Shown: in pieces, positions 1 to 13,106 of the stretch
Numbering within the stretch: position 1 is the first letter of the stretch
How the letters are laid out: each line of letters begins with the position of its first letter
From: Epiperipatus broadwayi
Lineage: Eukaryota; Onychophora; Udeonychophora; Euonychophora; Peripatidae
DNA length: 64,000 nt
Assembly: GCA_028023455.1 (NCBI GenBank)
Contig: JAQFVV010012477.1
Coordinates: forward strand, 1,735,501-1,799,500
Direction: 5' to 3'
Program-made: the position numbers and the translations under genes
The notes under the pieces: model-generated
What the model saw: only the letters and a program-made list of their open reading frames with translations
Told to the model about the DNA's origin: nothing
Databases searched by the model: none

Positions 1-523
1 GTATAAATTATATTAAAAACAAACAAGAAAATGATGTAATATCCTATAATAATTAAAATTTAAAAAATAAAGAAATCTATGCTAATCGACAAAGAAACAT
101 GGTGGACAAACACGGCAAATTAAGGAGCTTTCAATATTTGCAAATGATCAGATTTAAATGCAACGGTTATATAAGCTAAAAAGAATATTACTGGTTTGAA
201 ATTATGACATATCATCAAAAATAAGTCAAACGTAAAACATACCCACTACCCCAATGAAGACTTTCTATCCAAAAATAGGTAACTCAAATTATTTAGCTAT
301 AAAGCAATTAACTGTTATCTGGCTTTCAAATTATGGCATATCTAAATTGATCAATAATATTTAACTAATTAAAAAGCAATACACAAAAAATAGTAATCAA
401 TGTAAAAAAGCAATACACAAAAAATAATTACCAAAGTCCTCCCCATCATTCGTAGTAGGCACTTGAATGTGTTCAGCATAAAAATCCATTAAGAACATTA
501 TTTTGATTTAGAGTTCCCATTTT

Positions 524-830
524 GAATAGTAATACAAGATTAAGTAAGATGCTTATTTTGTTTAAAAAGTAAGCAAATGGAAATTATGAAGCTTAACAAA
601 TTGAATAGTAATACAAGATTAAGTAACGATGCTTATTTTGTTTTAAAAAGTACAGCAAAGATGTCCAAATTATGAAGCTTTTAACACAAGTGAATAGTAA
701 TACATGATTAAGTAACGATGCTTATTTTGTTTAAAAAAGTACAGCAAAGATGTCCAAATTATGAAGCTTTTAACACAATTGAATAGTAATACAAGATTAA
801 GTAACGATGGTTACAGCAAAGATGGCAGAA
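524..830. repeat. Tandem repeat, about 90-bp unit, 3-4 copies
   Basis: A unit beginning ttgaatagtaatacaagat recurs at about 524, 600, 690 and 778. It runs through a cttattttgtttaaaaag segment and ends near attatgaagcttttaacac. The last copy is truncated. It lies inside the Merlin-like element between the left arm and the transposase 3' end. Copies differ by small indels. There are no spacers, so this is a minisatellite. Confidence 0.85.
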
Positions 831-854
831 ATTAGCAGATTATAGTTTAGAAAT

Positions 855-1749
855 TTAGATTGATGGTATATTTATCACTTGCAATATTGCATCGAATATA
901 TCTTCACCATCATGCAATCGTCGCCACATGAATTCATCTAAGTAAGAATCAAGATGATGTCGAAGCGGTCCCCCTCTCTTGTTTATTGCAGCATTTCAAA
1001 AGCCCCCAAAGTCTTTCTACATTTTGGGTATGTGCCCCAGTCGGAGGATCAACAAAATTGTACGAATGATTGACTTTGAAGTGTTGGAAACCTGCAGCAG
1101 TCAATACATCCATTTTGTAGGCCTTCCAGCAGTCAGTATATATGGTGGATCCTGGTCCTATATGTTGTTTAATGAGATCTAGAAGAACAGACGCTGTTCA
1201 ATCTGGAATAGCAACAATGAAACACTCCTTCGTTTCTCTACATAAGCCACCAAATAACCACTGCTGGGGAAGAATTCTTCCCTGTTGATTTTTCCGTTTA
1301 CTGAACAAAGTTTTGTTGACCTCTACAATTTTTCCTGGGCCTCCAATTTGGCAGGATAGGTGAGATAGCAGACTTTCTTTACATGCTTCCCTTAAATACT
1401 GCTTCCATGCAATGACAGTTTTCCTGTCCAAATCCAATTCATTTTTTCCCAATTGCATGGTCAATTGGTTTTTGCTCCAGTAATACATAATTTGGATGGC
1501 TGTAACAAATGACAATTTGCAGCCTTCCAACCAGGTCCCTTTCCGAAGTGCTATGCGACATTGACATGTCTTAATGTTGCACTTCCATTGTGCCCTTGCA
1601 TTCACATAAAGCTTCATTTCATGGCCAGATTTGCAAACTTTTTGAGAAGGCAGAACACTTTTACTTTGTAGGAACTCCACTGCTTCAAGTTCCATCTTTG
1701 ATAAATTCCAAACATTCATCATTTTGAATAAACAAAAAATGAATATCAT
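855..1749 (-). pseudogene. Merlin/ISXO2-like transposase pseudogene
   Basis: The longest open piece (1,198-1,749) encodes 183 residues. It has a zinc-ribbon-like N terminus (CKSGHEM...WKCNIKTCQCRI) and the start of the ISXO2/DDE catalytic domain (IVEVNKTLFSKRKNQQGR, WLFGGLCRETKECF). After one in-frame TGA the same frame continues with family hallmarks: GPGSTIYTDCWKAY, VNHSYNFVDPPTGAHTQNVE and LWGLLK. Beyond a C-run at 970-974 the frame shifts and the terminal LDSYLDEFMWRRLHDG is readable, ending at a stop at 855-857. In the family the first catalytic acid sits in a VEIDES-type motif; here it is Asn (VEVNKT), so catalysis should be lost as well. The TGA fits a CGA-to-TGA transition. Transposase identity is clear; it is certainly non-functional. 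Confidence 0.88.
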
Positions 1750-3439
1750 GTAAAAAATGACACACGTAAATTTGAGCTGCTGATAGTTTCAGAGCAGGAT
1801 TTTGAAATGTTGGCTCAAAGTTTGCGCATATTTAATGTTGTATTCTTCTGCATCAGAAAATAATCCTTGTTAACTTTGTCAAAAAATAAACATTATCCCA
1901 ACAACTTGTATTTCAGTACAAAATAATTAACACATCATAATAGAACAAAGCAGGTATTTCAAAAGTCTAGTTCAGATTTGTTTTGATTAAATGTGTTTGG
2001 TTTGGAAATTATTTTTTTCATGTAAAATGTTTACTACGTCATATTTCATTTTGAAAGAACAAACTGATTTAATAGATTACGGTGCGATAACTGATTTAAT
2101 ATATTATTGTATGTTTATATTTAAATAATATATGTATATAGATATAATTCAGTATTTTCCTAAGAATCTCATATATGATGAAATGTTTAGGATACTATTA
2201 ACCAGTTTCTAGTTTTTGCGAGTGCATTAAATAGTAATTGTAAAAATAAATTTAGTTTAGAGTCAGCGCCATTTTTCATTTTATTTTGGGAGATAGCTAA
2301 TGGAGTACCCAAATGGATTTATATTCTGCAAATAATCTTTTTTCTATGGCATGTCACTCTTTGTATTTTCAAAATGAAATGTGATGTTATTTTGGTATAC
2401 CGTTATTTTCACATGAAAAACAATTTCTTGAAACAAAAAAAAATGCACAAATCCAAGTACATACTATAAATGAAGGAAGACATCGGTAATTATTTTTTGT
2501 GTATTGATTTTTAATTATTAAATATTATTAATGAATTTACATATGCCCTAATTTCAAAGCCAGGAAAAAATTAATTGCTTTACAGCTAAATAATTTGATG
2601 TTGAAAGTACTTTTCTTTTAAAAGTATTTAGATATTGTTTGAAAATCTATGCTGACTTCATTTGTCAATTAACGCTATTTGGTGGGAAGGGGGGGATTTA
2701 CATTTGTAATTAGACATCTCATACTAAAAAAAAAAAAAAAAGGAATTGGCAACTTTGTTTAAATAAAACGTAATGAAGTATGCATTTATATATAATTATC
2801 AGTGTGCACAGAAAATGCTACTAAATTATAGAAAATAGTTTCTCTTTGTCCAAATGCTGAGAATCATTTATTGGGATATTATATATGCTATATTTCAATC
2901 TGCAACTTTTTAAATAACTTTTGCTACTAGTTTCAATGTCTTGTGTTAAATAATTTTTTTTAATCTGCTGTTATTCATTTGGAGATCGGCTTTGAGTACA
3001 GTGCTATAATTTTCATTAAAGAGAGTTGTAAACAAAGCAGAAAGATGTAGATCAAGTCATCATAGTATAAATGGCGCCGAGAATAGTTTCTTTGTCGAAA
3101 TGCTCAGAATCATTTATTGGCTCTGAACAAAAAAGGTTGGGAATATTTCTACAAATATATTTTTAAAACTCTATTTTAATATTCTTAATTATTTAAATTC
3201 TTGTTAATTAAAATAACATCTTGTAACATTCTTGGCAATAAATATAATAATTTGTTCTGTAACTGTATTCGATGATTATTTTAAACTACCTTTTAAACTT
3301 TCTATTTTAAACTTGCTAATATATTTAATTACTTACTATTTATTACTCTGTATTTAAGTGTTGTGACTTCTTATTTGCAAATAGTCTTTTTTATTTTTTA
3401 AGTATTAAATGTATATTTTTGAAAAGTTACTCAGTAATT

Positions 3440-4590
3440 CTTCATGCGGGGGGGGGGGAGAGGTTATCTCTTAGTAATACACCAAATTCTGTATTTTCAT
3501 TTTAATTATTTTTGATCGTATTCTTGATGCAATTTGAGAAATAGATTCTCATGTAATATTCTTTTTAGCTTATATAACCGTTGCATTTAAATCTGATCAT
3601 TTGCAAATATTGAAAGCTCCTTAATTTGCCGTGTTTATCCGCCATGTTTCTTTGTCGATTAGCATAGATTTCTTTATTTTTTAAATTTTAATTATTATAG
3701 GATATTACATCATTTTCTTGTTTGTTTTTAATATAATTTATACTTTCCATGTATTTCTTGGATATATATATATATCTTCAGTCATTTTTATTTTTCGATT
3801 TAAGTGAAGAAATTTTGATGTTAGGGGGGGGGGAGGTCTTTCTCTTATTTTCATGGAATTTTTAAATTTGAATTTTATAGTACTGTACTATTCTTTTTAG
3901 CTTATATAACCATTGCTTTTATATCTGATCATTTGCAAATATTGACAGCTACTTAATTTGCCCATTCACATTTGGAAATGTTGAAAGGTAAATAATTTGA
4001 TGATTTTGGATTTCCCGCTTTTTTGTCCACCATGTTTGCTGTTTGATCAATCACAGACTCAGTTATTTTTTAAATTTTAATTATTATAGGATATTACATC
4101 ATTTTCTTGTTTGTTTTTAATATAATTTATACTTTTCCATGTATTTCTTGGATATATATATCCTCAGTCATTTTTATTTCTCGATTTAAGTGAAGAATTT
4201 TTTATTGGGGGGGGGGGGTAGGTGATTCTCGTAATTGCATGGTTTTTTCATTTTTTTTATTTGAATTTCATACCATTTTGTTGTTTTTTTTATTTGTCAT
4301 TTTTCAGACACTTTGATCGCTTTTTTATTTTTTTTTTACTTCAATTTCATAGCATTTGGATTTTTTTATTTTATTTGTGAATTTTGAGCCACTTTCGTCC
4401 ACCATGTTTGTTTTTGTATTAATCACGGGCTTATTTATTTTTTAAATTTGACTTATTATAGGATTTGTCACCATTTTCTTGTTTTTTCTTTTACGATCTA
4501 TTTCTTGTGTATATATATATATCCTCAGACATTTCTATTTTTCGATTTAAATGAAGAAATATTGAGTTTAGGGGGGGGGGTGTTCATGTT
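3440..4590. repeat. Tandem array of ~365-385-bp units carrying G10-12 tracts
   Basis: G-runs occur at 3,448-3,458, 3,824-3,833, 4,207-4,218 and 4,571-4,580, spaced 376, 383 and 364 bp. Between them the same modules recur in order: a cttatataacc block, tctgatcatttgcaaatatt, an aattattataggatattac block, then a tttcttggatatatatat block. The first unit overlaps the right arm of the Merlin-like element, so the array looks like an expansion of its terminal sequence. Later units are increasingly diverged. No coding content is seen. Confidence 0.8.
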
Positions 4591-4599
4591 TTGTTTTTT

Positions 4600-4915
4600 T
4601 TTTATTTGAATTTCATAGCATTTTGTTCTTTTGTTTTTTATTGGGCAATTTTCAGACACTTTCATCGCTTTTTTTTTATTTGTCAAATTTTATCCACTTT
4701 GGTATTTTCTTTTTTTTACTTGTCAATTTTTAGCCACTTTCGTAACTTTTTTTTTTTACTTGTCAATTTTTAGGCACTTTCGTAACTACTTTTTTCTACT
4801 TGTCAATTTTTAGCCACTTTCGTAACTTTTTTTTTTATTTGTGAATTTTTAACCACTTCTGTAACTTTTTTTTTTTATTTGTGAATTTTGAGCCACTTTC
4901 GAAAATAAATTTATC
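4600..4915. repeat. Minisatellite of ~50-bp T-rich units
   Basis: About six tandem units share a core tttgtcaatttttagccact followed by ttcgtaac and a long T-run. The open frames here read almost only Phe, Leu and Tyr and are by-products of the T-rich repeat. It directly continues the poly-G array on its left. Confidence 0.8.
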
Positions 4916-5259
4916 ACTTGCAGGTTTCAGGCCGGTTGTTGATGATGTCGCAGTGCCATTTGACGGTGGCAGTACACTCCCTACTCAACTACCACTTATT
5001 TATATATAAATTTAAGCAGAGAAGAGGGGGGTCCCATCTTTTCCTCGTAGTTCTGCCTTGTGTTCTTGAATTGAGAGTTCCACATGCAGTCATTATTACA
5101 TCTGATTGGCTCTCACATAAGCTTTTTAAGGCACTTCTATCAAAGGTTTTAGCCTTTCACATTATTATTGTATCATCTTCTAGTGCTTAATAAATTTAAT
5201 ATATTTGCATTTGTTACTAACATTTCATTACATTTAAAAATTGCTTCATAGTAAATCGA
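4916..5259. other. Unassigned sequence with a chance 90-codon frame
   Basis: This stretch is less AT-rich than its surroundings. A 90-codon plus-strand frame (4,918-5,190) begins with a non-ATG codon and resembles no family I know. An aataaa hexamer follows at about 5,189. It could be the edge of a repeat; I see no support for a gene. Confidence 0.3.
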
Positions 5260-5836
5260 AAGATAGGGATTTTATGCACAAGCCTTCTGGTTGGCACAGG
5301 GTGGTACTACTGTATGGAGAGTTTTGCCTTGTTTAATAACAATTATGTGCTAGTATAAAAGATAGTGATCATGTGATGTTTAGTGGTTTAACAATAATCC
5401 TGCCTAATAGGATAGTGATGGCTATGGTTGTTAAAGAACCAAAGACACCAAATTGTATGGATGCTGACCTGAGTTCAGACCCATATGACTATATAAGCTA
5501 TTGAGCTTAGATTGAAAATATTATTGTTTTCAATTTCATTCTCATAGTTTTGTAGTTAAGTCAAGATAAAAAGTAGCTGCTGGAGGGTTGCATTAGATCC
5601 TAAGATCTAGGTGCAGTGCTCTCAGATCCAAGGCTCCTCACTGACAAAGGCCACAAGCCAGAAACTAGTCTGGGATATTGGATAAGTAGGCACTAGATAT
5701 AGATTTTATGCACAAGCCTTCTGGCATCCATTGATTACTCTGGTTGGCACAGGTTGGCACTATTGTATGGAGAGTTTTGTCTTGTTTAATAACAATTGTG
5801 TGCTAGTATAAGAGATAGTGATCATGTGATGTTTAA
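5260..5836 (+). mobile_element. Hammerhead repeat family 1, copy A (plus orientation)
   Basis: About 140 bp (5,260-5,399) recurs in direct orientation at about 5,690-5,836, offset by 434 bp. This gives one monomer plus a partial second one. The first copy lacks a short block (catccattgattactct) present in the second. The internal part contains a degenerate hammerhead motif at 5,626-5,683. The reverse-complement copy at 33,759-34,340 confirms the family. No clear TSD is visible here. Direct repeats on a sub-kilobase monomer resemble an LTR pair or TRIM, but the ends lack TG...CA. Confidence 0.8.
5626..5683 (+). ncRNA. Degenerate type I hammerhead ribozyme (family 1, copy A)
   Basis: Outer helix I strands atccaa (5,626-5,631) and ttggat (5,678-5,683) are intact. 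The stem II region (ggccacaagcc), gaaa and the short helix III actagt with C17 are preserved. The core at 5,641-5,647 reads ctgacaa instead of CUGANGA, so G8 is lost, and helix I lacks one G relative to copy B. I predict no self-cleavage. It is useful as a diverged homologue of the 33.9-kb motif. Confidence 0.75.
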
Positions 5837-7060
5837 TTATCATAATTGTTGTTTTTTTTAATTTAAAAATTGTGAACCTATAAAGGAAAATATCTTCATT
5901 TCATATATATATACTTAAATTATTAGCTTCACAGTGAAAACTTCAAATGTTTAGATAGATAAATAGATGAATGGAAGAAAAATAAATAGTCATATTGATA
6001 AAAGAATGGATACATAAGTACATAGATACATGATTGGAGAGCGTATGATTTAAAAAAATCATTCATATAATCAATTATTTTGATGTCAAATGTCATTCGT
6101 TATAAAGTATAAAAGTTTCCAAATTAGTATGCTATAGTTTTCTCTCTCTCCTTAAATTCTGTAGATGGATAAAGACCAAGAGATTTTTTTTATCCATAGA
6201 GAAATATCCATATATTACATATATTGATACAGGTATATAATAAATTTGTATTTCAGTTATCCATAGAGAAATGTTTTTACAAATGAGTCAACTTCTTAAA
6301 GCTCCAAGTAAGTAAATGTTCAAAACACACGAACATATTAACATATTACTTGTTAGTATATATTGAATGAATGGGTTTCTTCATCAAAAAAAAAAAAAAA
6401 GATCAATAAATACAATAAACTACTAAACTTTATTGGGTTTTAGTTTTTTAAGTGGTATCATTTTTTTTTCTTTCAATTTACACTTTTATTGATTAAAATT
6501 TATATGATCGAAAGATTGTTTAAAATATCATTAAATTTATATCAGTATATATGTATATATGCGCTTGCGTATATATAAACATTATATATTTATCAAAAGT
6601 TATATTAATTATTAAAATGATGTAATTTTGTTTTTCTTTAAATTATTTTATTTATTTTAAAATGTTAATAACTTAAAACGTTAAACGTTTTTTTTAATCA
6701 TTAATTATTTAGGATTACATATCGTTATATTAAATGTTTATCACGTAATATAAATAAATGTAAACAAGAAATAAATCTTCTAATTGGTTTATTCATATAT
6801 TCTGGAAATAAAGTAAATATTTACATTTATTTCTTATATTTTTATTCCGAAAATCAAATAAAATATTTTCCACATTATTCCCGCTTCAAAGGTACTGATT
6901 AGCATTTGTTTACTTCCCATATTAAAGCAAATAAATACAATTAATATGAATTTCACACTTTAAGTTATATTTAATTTTACTAACAACTAAGTGATAAAAA
7001 CGAACTTGTAAATTTATAAAAAAATGTTTTAACCTATTTTAAAATATATATATCTAATTG
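5837..7060. other. AT-rich intergenic sequence
   Basis: No coding, RNA or transposon signature was recognised. A short duplicated block (ttatccatagagaaat) occurs twice near 6,190 and 6,260. A-runs and T-runs are frequent. Confidence 0.6.
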
Positions 7061-7230
7061 TTTGTCTGTCTATCTATCTACCTATCAATCTATCTGTATA
7101 TCTATCTATCTAGTTATCAATCTATCTACCAATCTATCTAGCTGTCCATTTATTCATTTAGGTATCTATCTATATTATATATTTTTGTCAGTCTATATGT
7201 TTATTTTTTGCATATCTATCTATCTATCTA
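7061..7230. repeat. (CTAT)n tetranucleotide microsatellite
   Basis: An interrupted tetranucleotide array of ctat/ctac/ctgt units continues for about 170 bp. The plus-strand frame rich in Ser, Tyr and Leu across it is a translation of the microsatellite and not a gene. Confidence 0.9.
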
Positions 7231-9735
7231 ATTATATAAATACTATTTTATTCATGTATTTTTTTTATTTCCAAATCTAAATAATCTCTATTGATATGTA
7301 TCTATCTATTCTTTTTTATTGAATTAGCATTTATGTTATACTATTTTTAATTTTGTATTTTATTTTATTTTTTTGTTTATCTCACTATAATCCTTTATAT
7401 TAATCATGTAAATATGTAAGTTCATAGGTCAGTTATATATATAATAAGTTCTAACATGTTCATCAATTCAATTCAGCATTATACATATATATGTTAGATT
7501 CTGGAAAATTGAGTTTCATTTAGCATTTAAGAACTATATTTGTATTCTTACAAGTTATATTAATATTAATCTATATACTTAAACATATAATAAAAATTGC
7601 TGATAAATCATATATGGTTTTGTAATTATATTGAAATACATACCTTATGATTATGAAAGCTATTGCCATGGCATCAGCATGAGATATTATGTATTCTTTT
7701 GAAAATTTATTCAGATGTGTCTGAAGTCTTAAATTTATCACTAAAGACAATGGAATTATTTTATATTGCATTACTGATTGTTACATTAAATTGCACTTAA
7801 TATATTATGCACATCTTTTTTAATTTGTTTATATATATATATTGAAAATGTGTTATTATATATATATAGAATTAAATATTTCCATGGATTGTTATTATAA
7901 TAAAGAATAGAAGTGAGAAGATAATATTCTTGTAAATAGAAATAATTTTTAACCTTTAATTTTTTCAAGAAATTATCAATTACTACAAAGTGGCAATACC
8001 TAATGTTAAATAAGTTTTCTCCTTAACCTGTAATAGCTTTTTTCTTGGAGTTTTTTTGCTGCAGTAAAAGGTTAATATTTTCTTTGAATATCTTTAAAAA
8101 AAAAACAAGTTATTATAAATTATTATATCATTAAAAATATCGATCATTTTAAAAATTTTCTTCATGGATTTTTTTCACAGGAACTTAATAAAAGTAACTT
8201 AAAATTTGAGGAATATTTTGTGTATAAACATTGAATAGTATATTATCTCATTTAATAAACCAGATTGTAGTTGCTTTATTTATATAATTATTTTTTATAT
8301 TATTATTGCTGTTGTTTTTAAGGTCATTAAATGTATATATGCATGGAGGTGAATATAAGATATATAAGTAACCAAAAAGAAAATCTTAATGACTAACACT
8401 AAATATAAATTTAAACAATTATAATAAATTGTATTTAATAGCTTGTTTTTGTTCATTTATAAATGATCAGTAAATGAGTTAAAACAGATTAACATTTTTT
8501 GTATACAGATATTGTCTATTAGAAACAATAAATAAATGGATTATTTTCTTTGTAGCCAAAAATGTATAGGTCTTAGTATCATATTAGAGTCACAACAAAT
8601 AGAACATTTTGTACTTCATTGACTGAACTATTCAAAATTTATTTATTAATGACTTATTATTTATTTTATAAATAAAATTATTGTTTATCATTAAACTTGA
8701 GATAATAGTCATATTAGATTTGATATATATTTATATATAAAATTACTAATTAATGTTTCTATGTGATTATGAAACATACCAAAATTTAAATTAGCAAAAT
8801 AATATAGATTTTATTACTTTATTAGAATTCAATAACCAACAAAAGTGAACCTAATATTTCCATGAATGTCAATTGGTATTATTCAAATATAAAAAAACTA
8901 ATTGATAAATTATTGATCATACTTTATATATATAGTCATCAAGCTTGAATTATTATATGCATGCTTTAATACTATTGTAAATTTTAGTACTTGATAATAA
9001 AATAGTTAGTTTATGAATGAATCCTAATATAAATTAATATATTCATTATAAATTATCAAATAAATTATTTTAAATTGGGTATTACAATTTTGGAAGCCAG
9101 TTAGGTTATCATATAATTAATAAACAAATGTTATTAATAGAGTTTAATTTTATTCCAGTATAGATTTTACATTATTTTATTAGTAAAACTTAAATAAAAT
9201 TATCGCTTATATTTATATTGTTACAGATTTAGTATTCACAGTTTGTGTTGCTTTATTAATTTCAGCCACCCCAATTATACTGTTACAGATTTTAGTTTTA
9301 TTCAATTCATGGGATATATAAGTGTAAACATCCCATTTGTCCATTTTTTGCCATTACAGATTTTAGCAACTAAAATGTGGGCATGAAAATCAGAGCCTCT
9401 CTCTCTTTTTTTGTTCATTTTATTCTGTTAAAGTATATACAGTCAAATTGAATATACTCTCCAGCACACTATTAGAAACATTAGTCATATGACCAGCATG
9501 CAATATGAAAAAAACTGATCAATGAGTTTTGTGAAATACATGTATTTTTAAAAGACCCTATCATGAGTGATTTACAATGCTATCAATTATTGATGTAAAT
9601 ATAGAAAATTTCAACTTTGCTTTAAAAATATAAAACAACTGATTTGATATTAAGCATTTATTATTCATAAATAGATTTTCCATATTCCAGCCTAATTTAA
9701 TACAGCTAAATATTTAAACAGCAACCACATATTAA
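7231..9735. other. AT-rich intergenic sequence
   Basis: About 2.5 kb with no recognisable gene. The only structure noted is a triplicated short motif (ttacagattttag-like) between about 9,220 and 9,370. Short open frames on the minus strand (7,571-7,968) look like chance frames. Confidence 0.6.
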
Positions 9736-10015
9736 TATCTGTCTTTGCTGATGTGATGTACTGTGACTTCTCCTTAAACGGAATCAGGAATCTCTCAGCA
9801 ACTATGCCCAAAGAAACTTGTTAGCCACTTTACCTATTCCCCACACTAGGCTTTCCCATAATCTGCTCCATCCCATTTTCACAACATAATCTTTGTCAAC
9901 TCTATGGCCTTTATATCTAAATTCCCCTTATCATTTCCCAAACCCAGCATAAAACCAATAACCCACTTTCTATATAATCACTTTGTTCCATAACTTCATT
10001 ATTGCTATGTTTGAC
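9736..10015. other. Locally GC-richer unassigned segment
   Basis: This segment has visibly higher G+C and pyrimidine-rich plus-strand composition (ctgctccatcccattttc and similar). It has no open frame of note and no terminal repeats that I can see. It may be a fragment of an old mobile element. Confidence 0.3.
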
Positions 10016-13000
10016 TGAACTATAATGATCCCTTAATTCATTTTCACTAAATTAAAGTTCTTTATATTGAATTAGTAAATATACAAAAATAAAATGATCT
10101 GATATTTCAATAAATTCATATTTTATCAATAGCTATTTAATTTATCAATTAATATTTAATATAAGTAAAATATTTTTATTCTGCTGTATTTGCTTTAAAA
10201 CAAAGAAATGCAATTATTTTAAGTCTAATAAATATAAACTGACTGATGATAACAAAGAATTTTGTTTCCATATAAAAATGATCAAACTAAAATCAGATTT
10301 AGAAACTTTGTGTAGATAAAAGCAGTATTAAGGAAATCATTGTCTTAAAAGTTATTATTGTTTGCAATTGTATGTTTTTAGTTTTATATTTTTTTAAATC
10401 AATTTGCTAAAGGAATAAAATGTTTTGTTTTGTTTTTTGCAAAATTTCTCAGTAACTTTTACAATTAACTTGCATTATAAACAAATAATAGTTGTTTTTT
10501 ATTTTATTATGCATTTTAATTAATTTTTGTTATTATAATTTTTCATGTTATATAATTTTTTTTATTGGTAATCGTCCTATAATATCATTTGTTCTCTCAT
10601 TTGACTTGTTTTTGTGTAAAAAAAAAACGACAATAAAAAATATATTCCTAACAATTAATACAATTGGTGTTATTCAAAATTAGACAGAGATCTTACCCAC
10701 TAGTAAAACCCAATTCTGACAGAGATTAAGGAAGAAGGGCAAAAGTTATTCCAGCATATGAGAATATGGTAGTCTAATGAAGGCTGGGTCTTTATTATTT
10801 GTTAACTAAAAATAAATTACTTTGGGATGAGAATACGTACTTCAAATTCTTAGTATTTATTTTGATGTTGTTATTGGGCAATGTAACACATTATACATAT
10901 ATATCAATCCCATCATTCTCTACTATTTGTATGTCAGTTTGAAGATTAGCTTTTTAAAGTTATATCGAAAATCATTTTTTTCAGGTAATCATCACAATAA
11001 TATAATATGTTAATTTATTTAATTACATTAGATATGGAATTCTATTACAAGGTGTGAAAGATTAAATTAATTTCATATGATTATTACTCTAAAGTTAAAA
11101 TGTTCCATACATACAAGGACAATGAGCACACTCTAAGCAACAGAAGGAGGAAGTTGTTTGAAATGCATTTAACATACATAGTTATGGAAAAATTATGTTT
11201 ATATATGAAGTACACTTCTGCAAGTGGTGTTTTATATAATTATGCTTATATATATATATAGATATTTAACAAAGTTAGATATATTTGTCATATCAATGAA
11301 AAAATTTAAAATGATAATTAGCACTACACTAGTATTTGTCCTGTAATTAAGAATTACTTCAAGTATTTCTTTTATTTAGTAGCAATATATTACAATGTAT
11401 AATGTTTAAAATAGAAAAGATAAGACATTCATGAATGAAATAGTTAAAATAATATATATATATTGAGAGAACAGATTTTCATAGGCAAATATTATTAAAA
11501 GATGACATGGTTTCAAGCTTGAAAGTTTCAGGTAAACTGGTTGTATAGTATTATGGAAGAAAGCATCTAGAATATATATATATTTAATCACTGATCCATA
11601 AACATTCCAACACTAGTTATGTAAACGCACATCACTCTAGTGTTTTTTTTACATTGCGAAGCTTGCTGAATGATTAATCTTGTTCAATTGTTCACACAGT
11701 ATTATTTAATGTAGTCTATAATTTAACTTCATGAGAAATAACTTACTTATATTTAGTTCAACATATACTATAATATTAGTATTATGATAAAAATTAATTT
11801 CTTGCAACTACGTATTACATGTATGATTAGAACATGTAATTTCTTAAACCCTTTCATATATATAATATTAACAAGATTTAGTACATTTATTTAAGAAGAT
11901 TTTTACTTATCTTTTTAATATATTATATATACACACGAATATGAGTATAACAAACAAACAAAAAAAAAATGAAGTCAGATGTCACATGACCTAATTTAGG
12001 TACAGGTCATCATTGGTGGAAATTTCCCATTGTTTGCTCCTCCCATATCTTTTTTTTAGAACAAAAGCAAAATCTTCTGTGAATCTTATATACTTATACA
12101 ATTTATATAATCAAGACTGAAAGCAATTTTTTTTTGTTTGGTTTGAAAATCTGTTTATTATTTACATTCAGGAAGAGAACTTATGAATTTATGTATTTTA
12201 TTCATATCGTTAAATCTTCACAAACGGAAACAAAATTTCAAACTGCATTCATAATTTGCAATTCATTTGATAAACATTGATAATTTGAGAGATTGAAATG
12301 TCTCTAAGGATGTCTTTGTCTAAAATGAATGTCATTAGATTATTTTGATTAAACTATAGCAGCAATAACTTTCCTATAATTTAATTTAAAGAGTTGCTTT
12401 ATTATTATTACAACAAAAATATAATTATATTAGCAATATTTAACTTGAAAACATTTTATATGCAATTCAAATATAAGACATCTATTTTACATTTAATAAT
12501 AATAATATAACTACTTACAATATTTAATTTAATAATTAATTGATTTATTGGCATTTCAAAATATTAACAAAGTTCGGTTGTAATATATAAATAATTCTGG
12601 AAGCATTGCTAACATTTATATTATTCTTTTAAATATTTAGCTACAGACACAAGGTAAATCCAATACTAAATTAGTCTTGGGCACAGTTAAATTTAAATTA
12701 TGTATCATTACGTTGCTCAAATTCGTGTATTATTCTAATCACCATCCTCACAGCTTTCCATTTATCAAATAATATCTATTTTGCAATTGTATATAAATGA
12801 AAATGGGCAAACTCTTTATCTATAATACTGCACAAACTGGATAAGCCAAAATTTCAATAATAAAGAATGGGATAAATTTAAGTTCATTATTTCTACGTTA
12901 TAAATTTTAAATTTAAAAATAAATTTTAAAAATATATTAATAATATTCAAATTACTTGGTAAATATAATTTAGAAGCAAAGGCAGTATTTTATGGAATCT

Positions 13001-13090
13001 AGTTTATATTTTAGATAATAAATAAATAATTTATTCTAATATCTAAATCTATTAATATTCAATAATGTAATAATTCATTAAATTTCAAAC
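10016..13090. other. AT-rich intergenic sequence
   Basis: About 3 kb with no recognised gene or element. Short Phe/Ile/Tyr-rich frames (10,492-10,683 plus; 11,406-11,591 minus) reflect base composition. Confidence 0.6.
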
Positions 13091-13106
13091 AAGAAATCAA
13101 AAGTGT

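Larger units (their letters stand above)
1..3743 (-). mobile_element. Merlin-like DNA transposon with long composite inverted repeats, left end cut by window
   Basis: Positions 1-190 are the near-perfect reverse complement of 3,557-3,743, and 270-440 is the reverse complement of about 2,470-2,630. The two arms enclose a broken ISXO2-type transposase on the minus strand. Because position 1 is already inside the left arm, the true left end and TSD cannot be seen. The right arm is interrupted by about 0.9 kb (2,640-3,550) that has no counterpart on the left. That insert holds two diverged direct copies of a segment (about 2,838-2,880 and 3,087-3,130). Merlin elements are cut-and-paste transposons related to bacterial IS1016; arms this long and composite are unusual and may reflect nested tandem repeats. 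Confidence 0.7.

Noticed and set aside
524-830. CRISPR-like array
   Set aside because: The units are contiguous without unique spacers, and the window is eukaryotic.
4591-4813. Open frames rich in Phe
   Set aside because: They are translations of a T-rich minisatellite.
7062-7280. 72-codon open frame
   Set aside because: It is a translation of the (CTAT)n microsatellite.
10243-10249. ctgatga as a hammerhead core
   Set aside because: No GAAA at the right spacing and no complementary helix strands.
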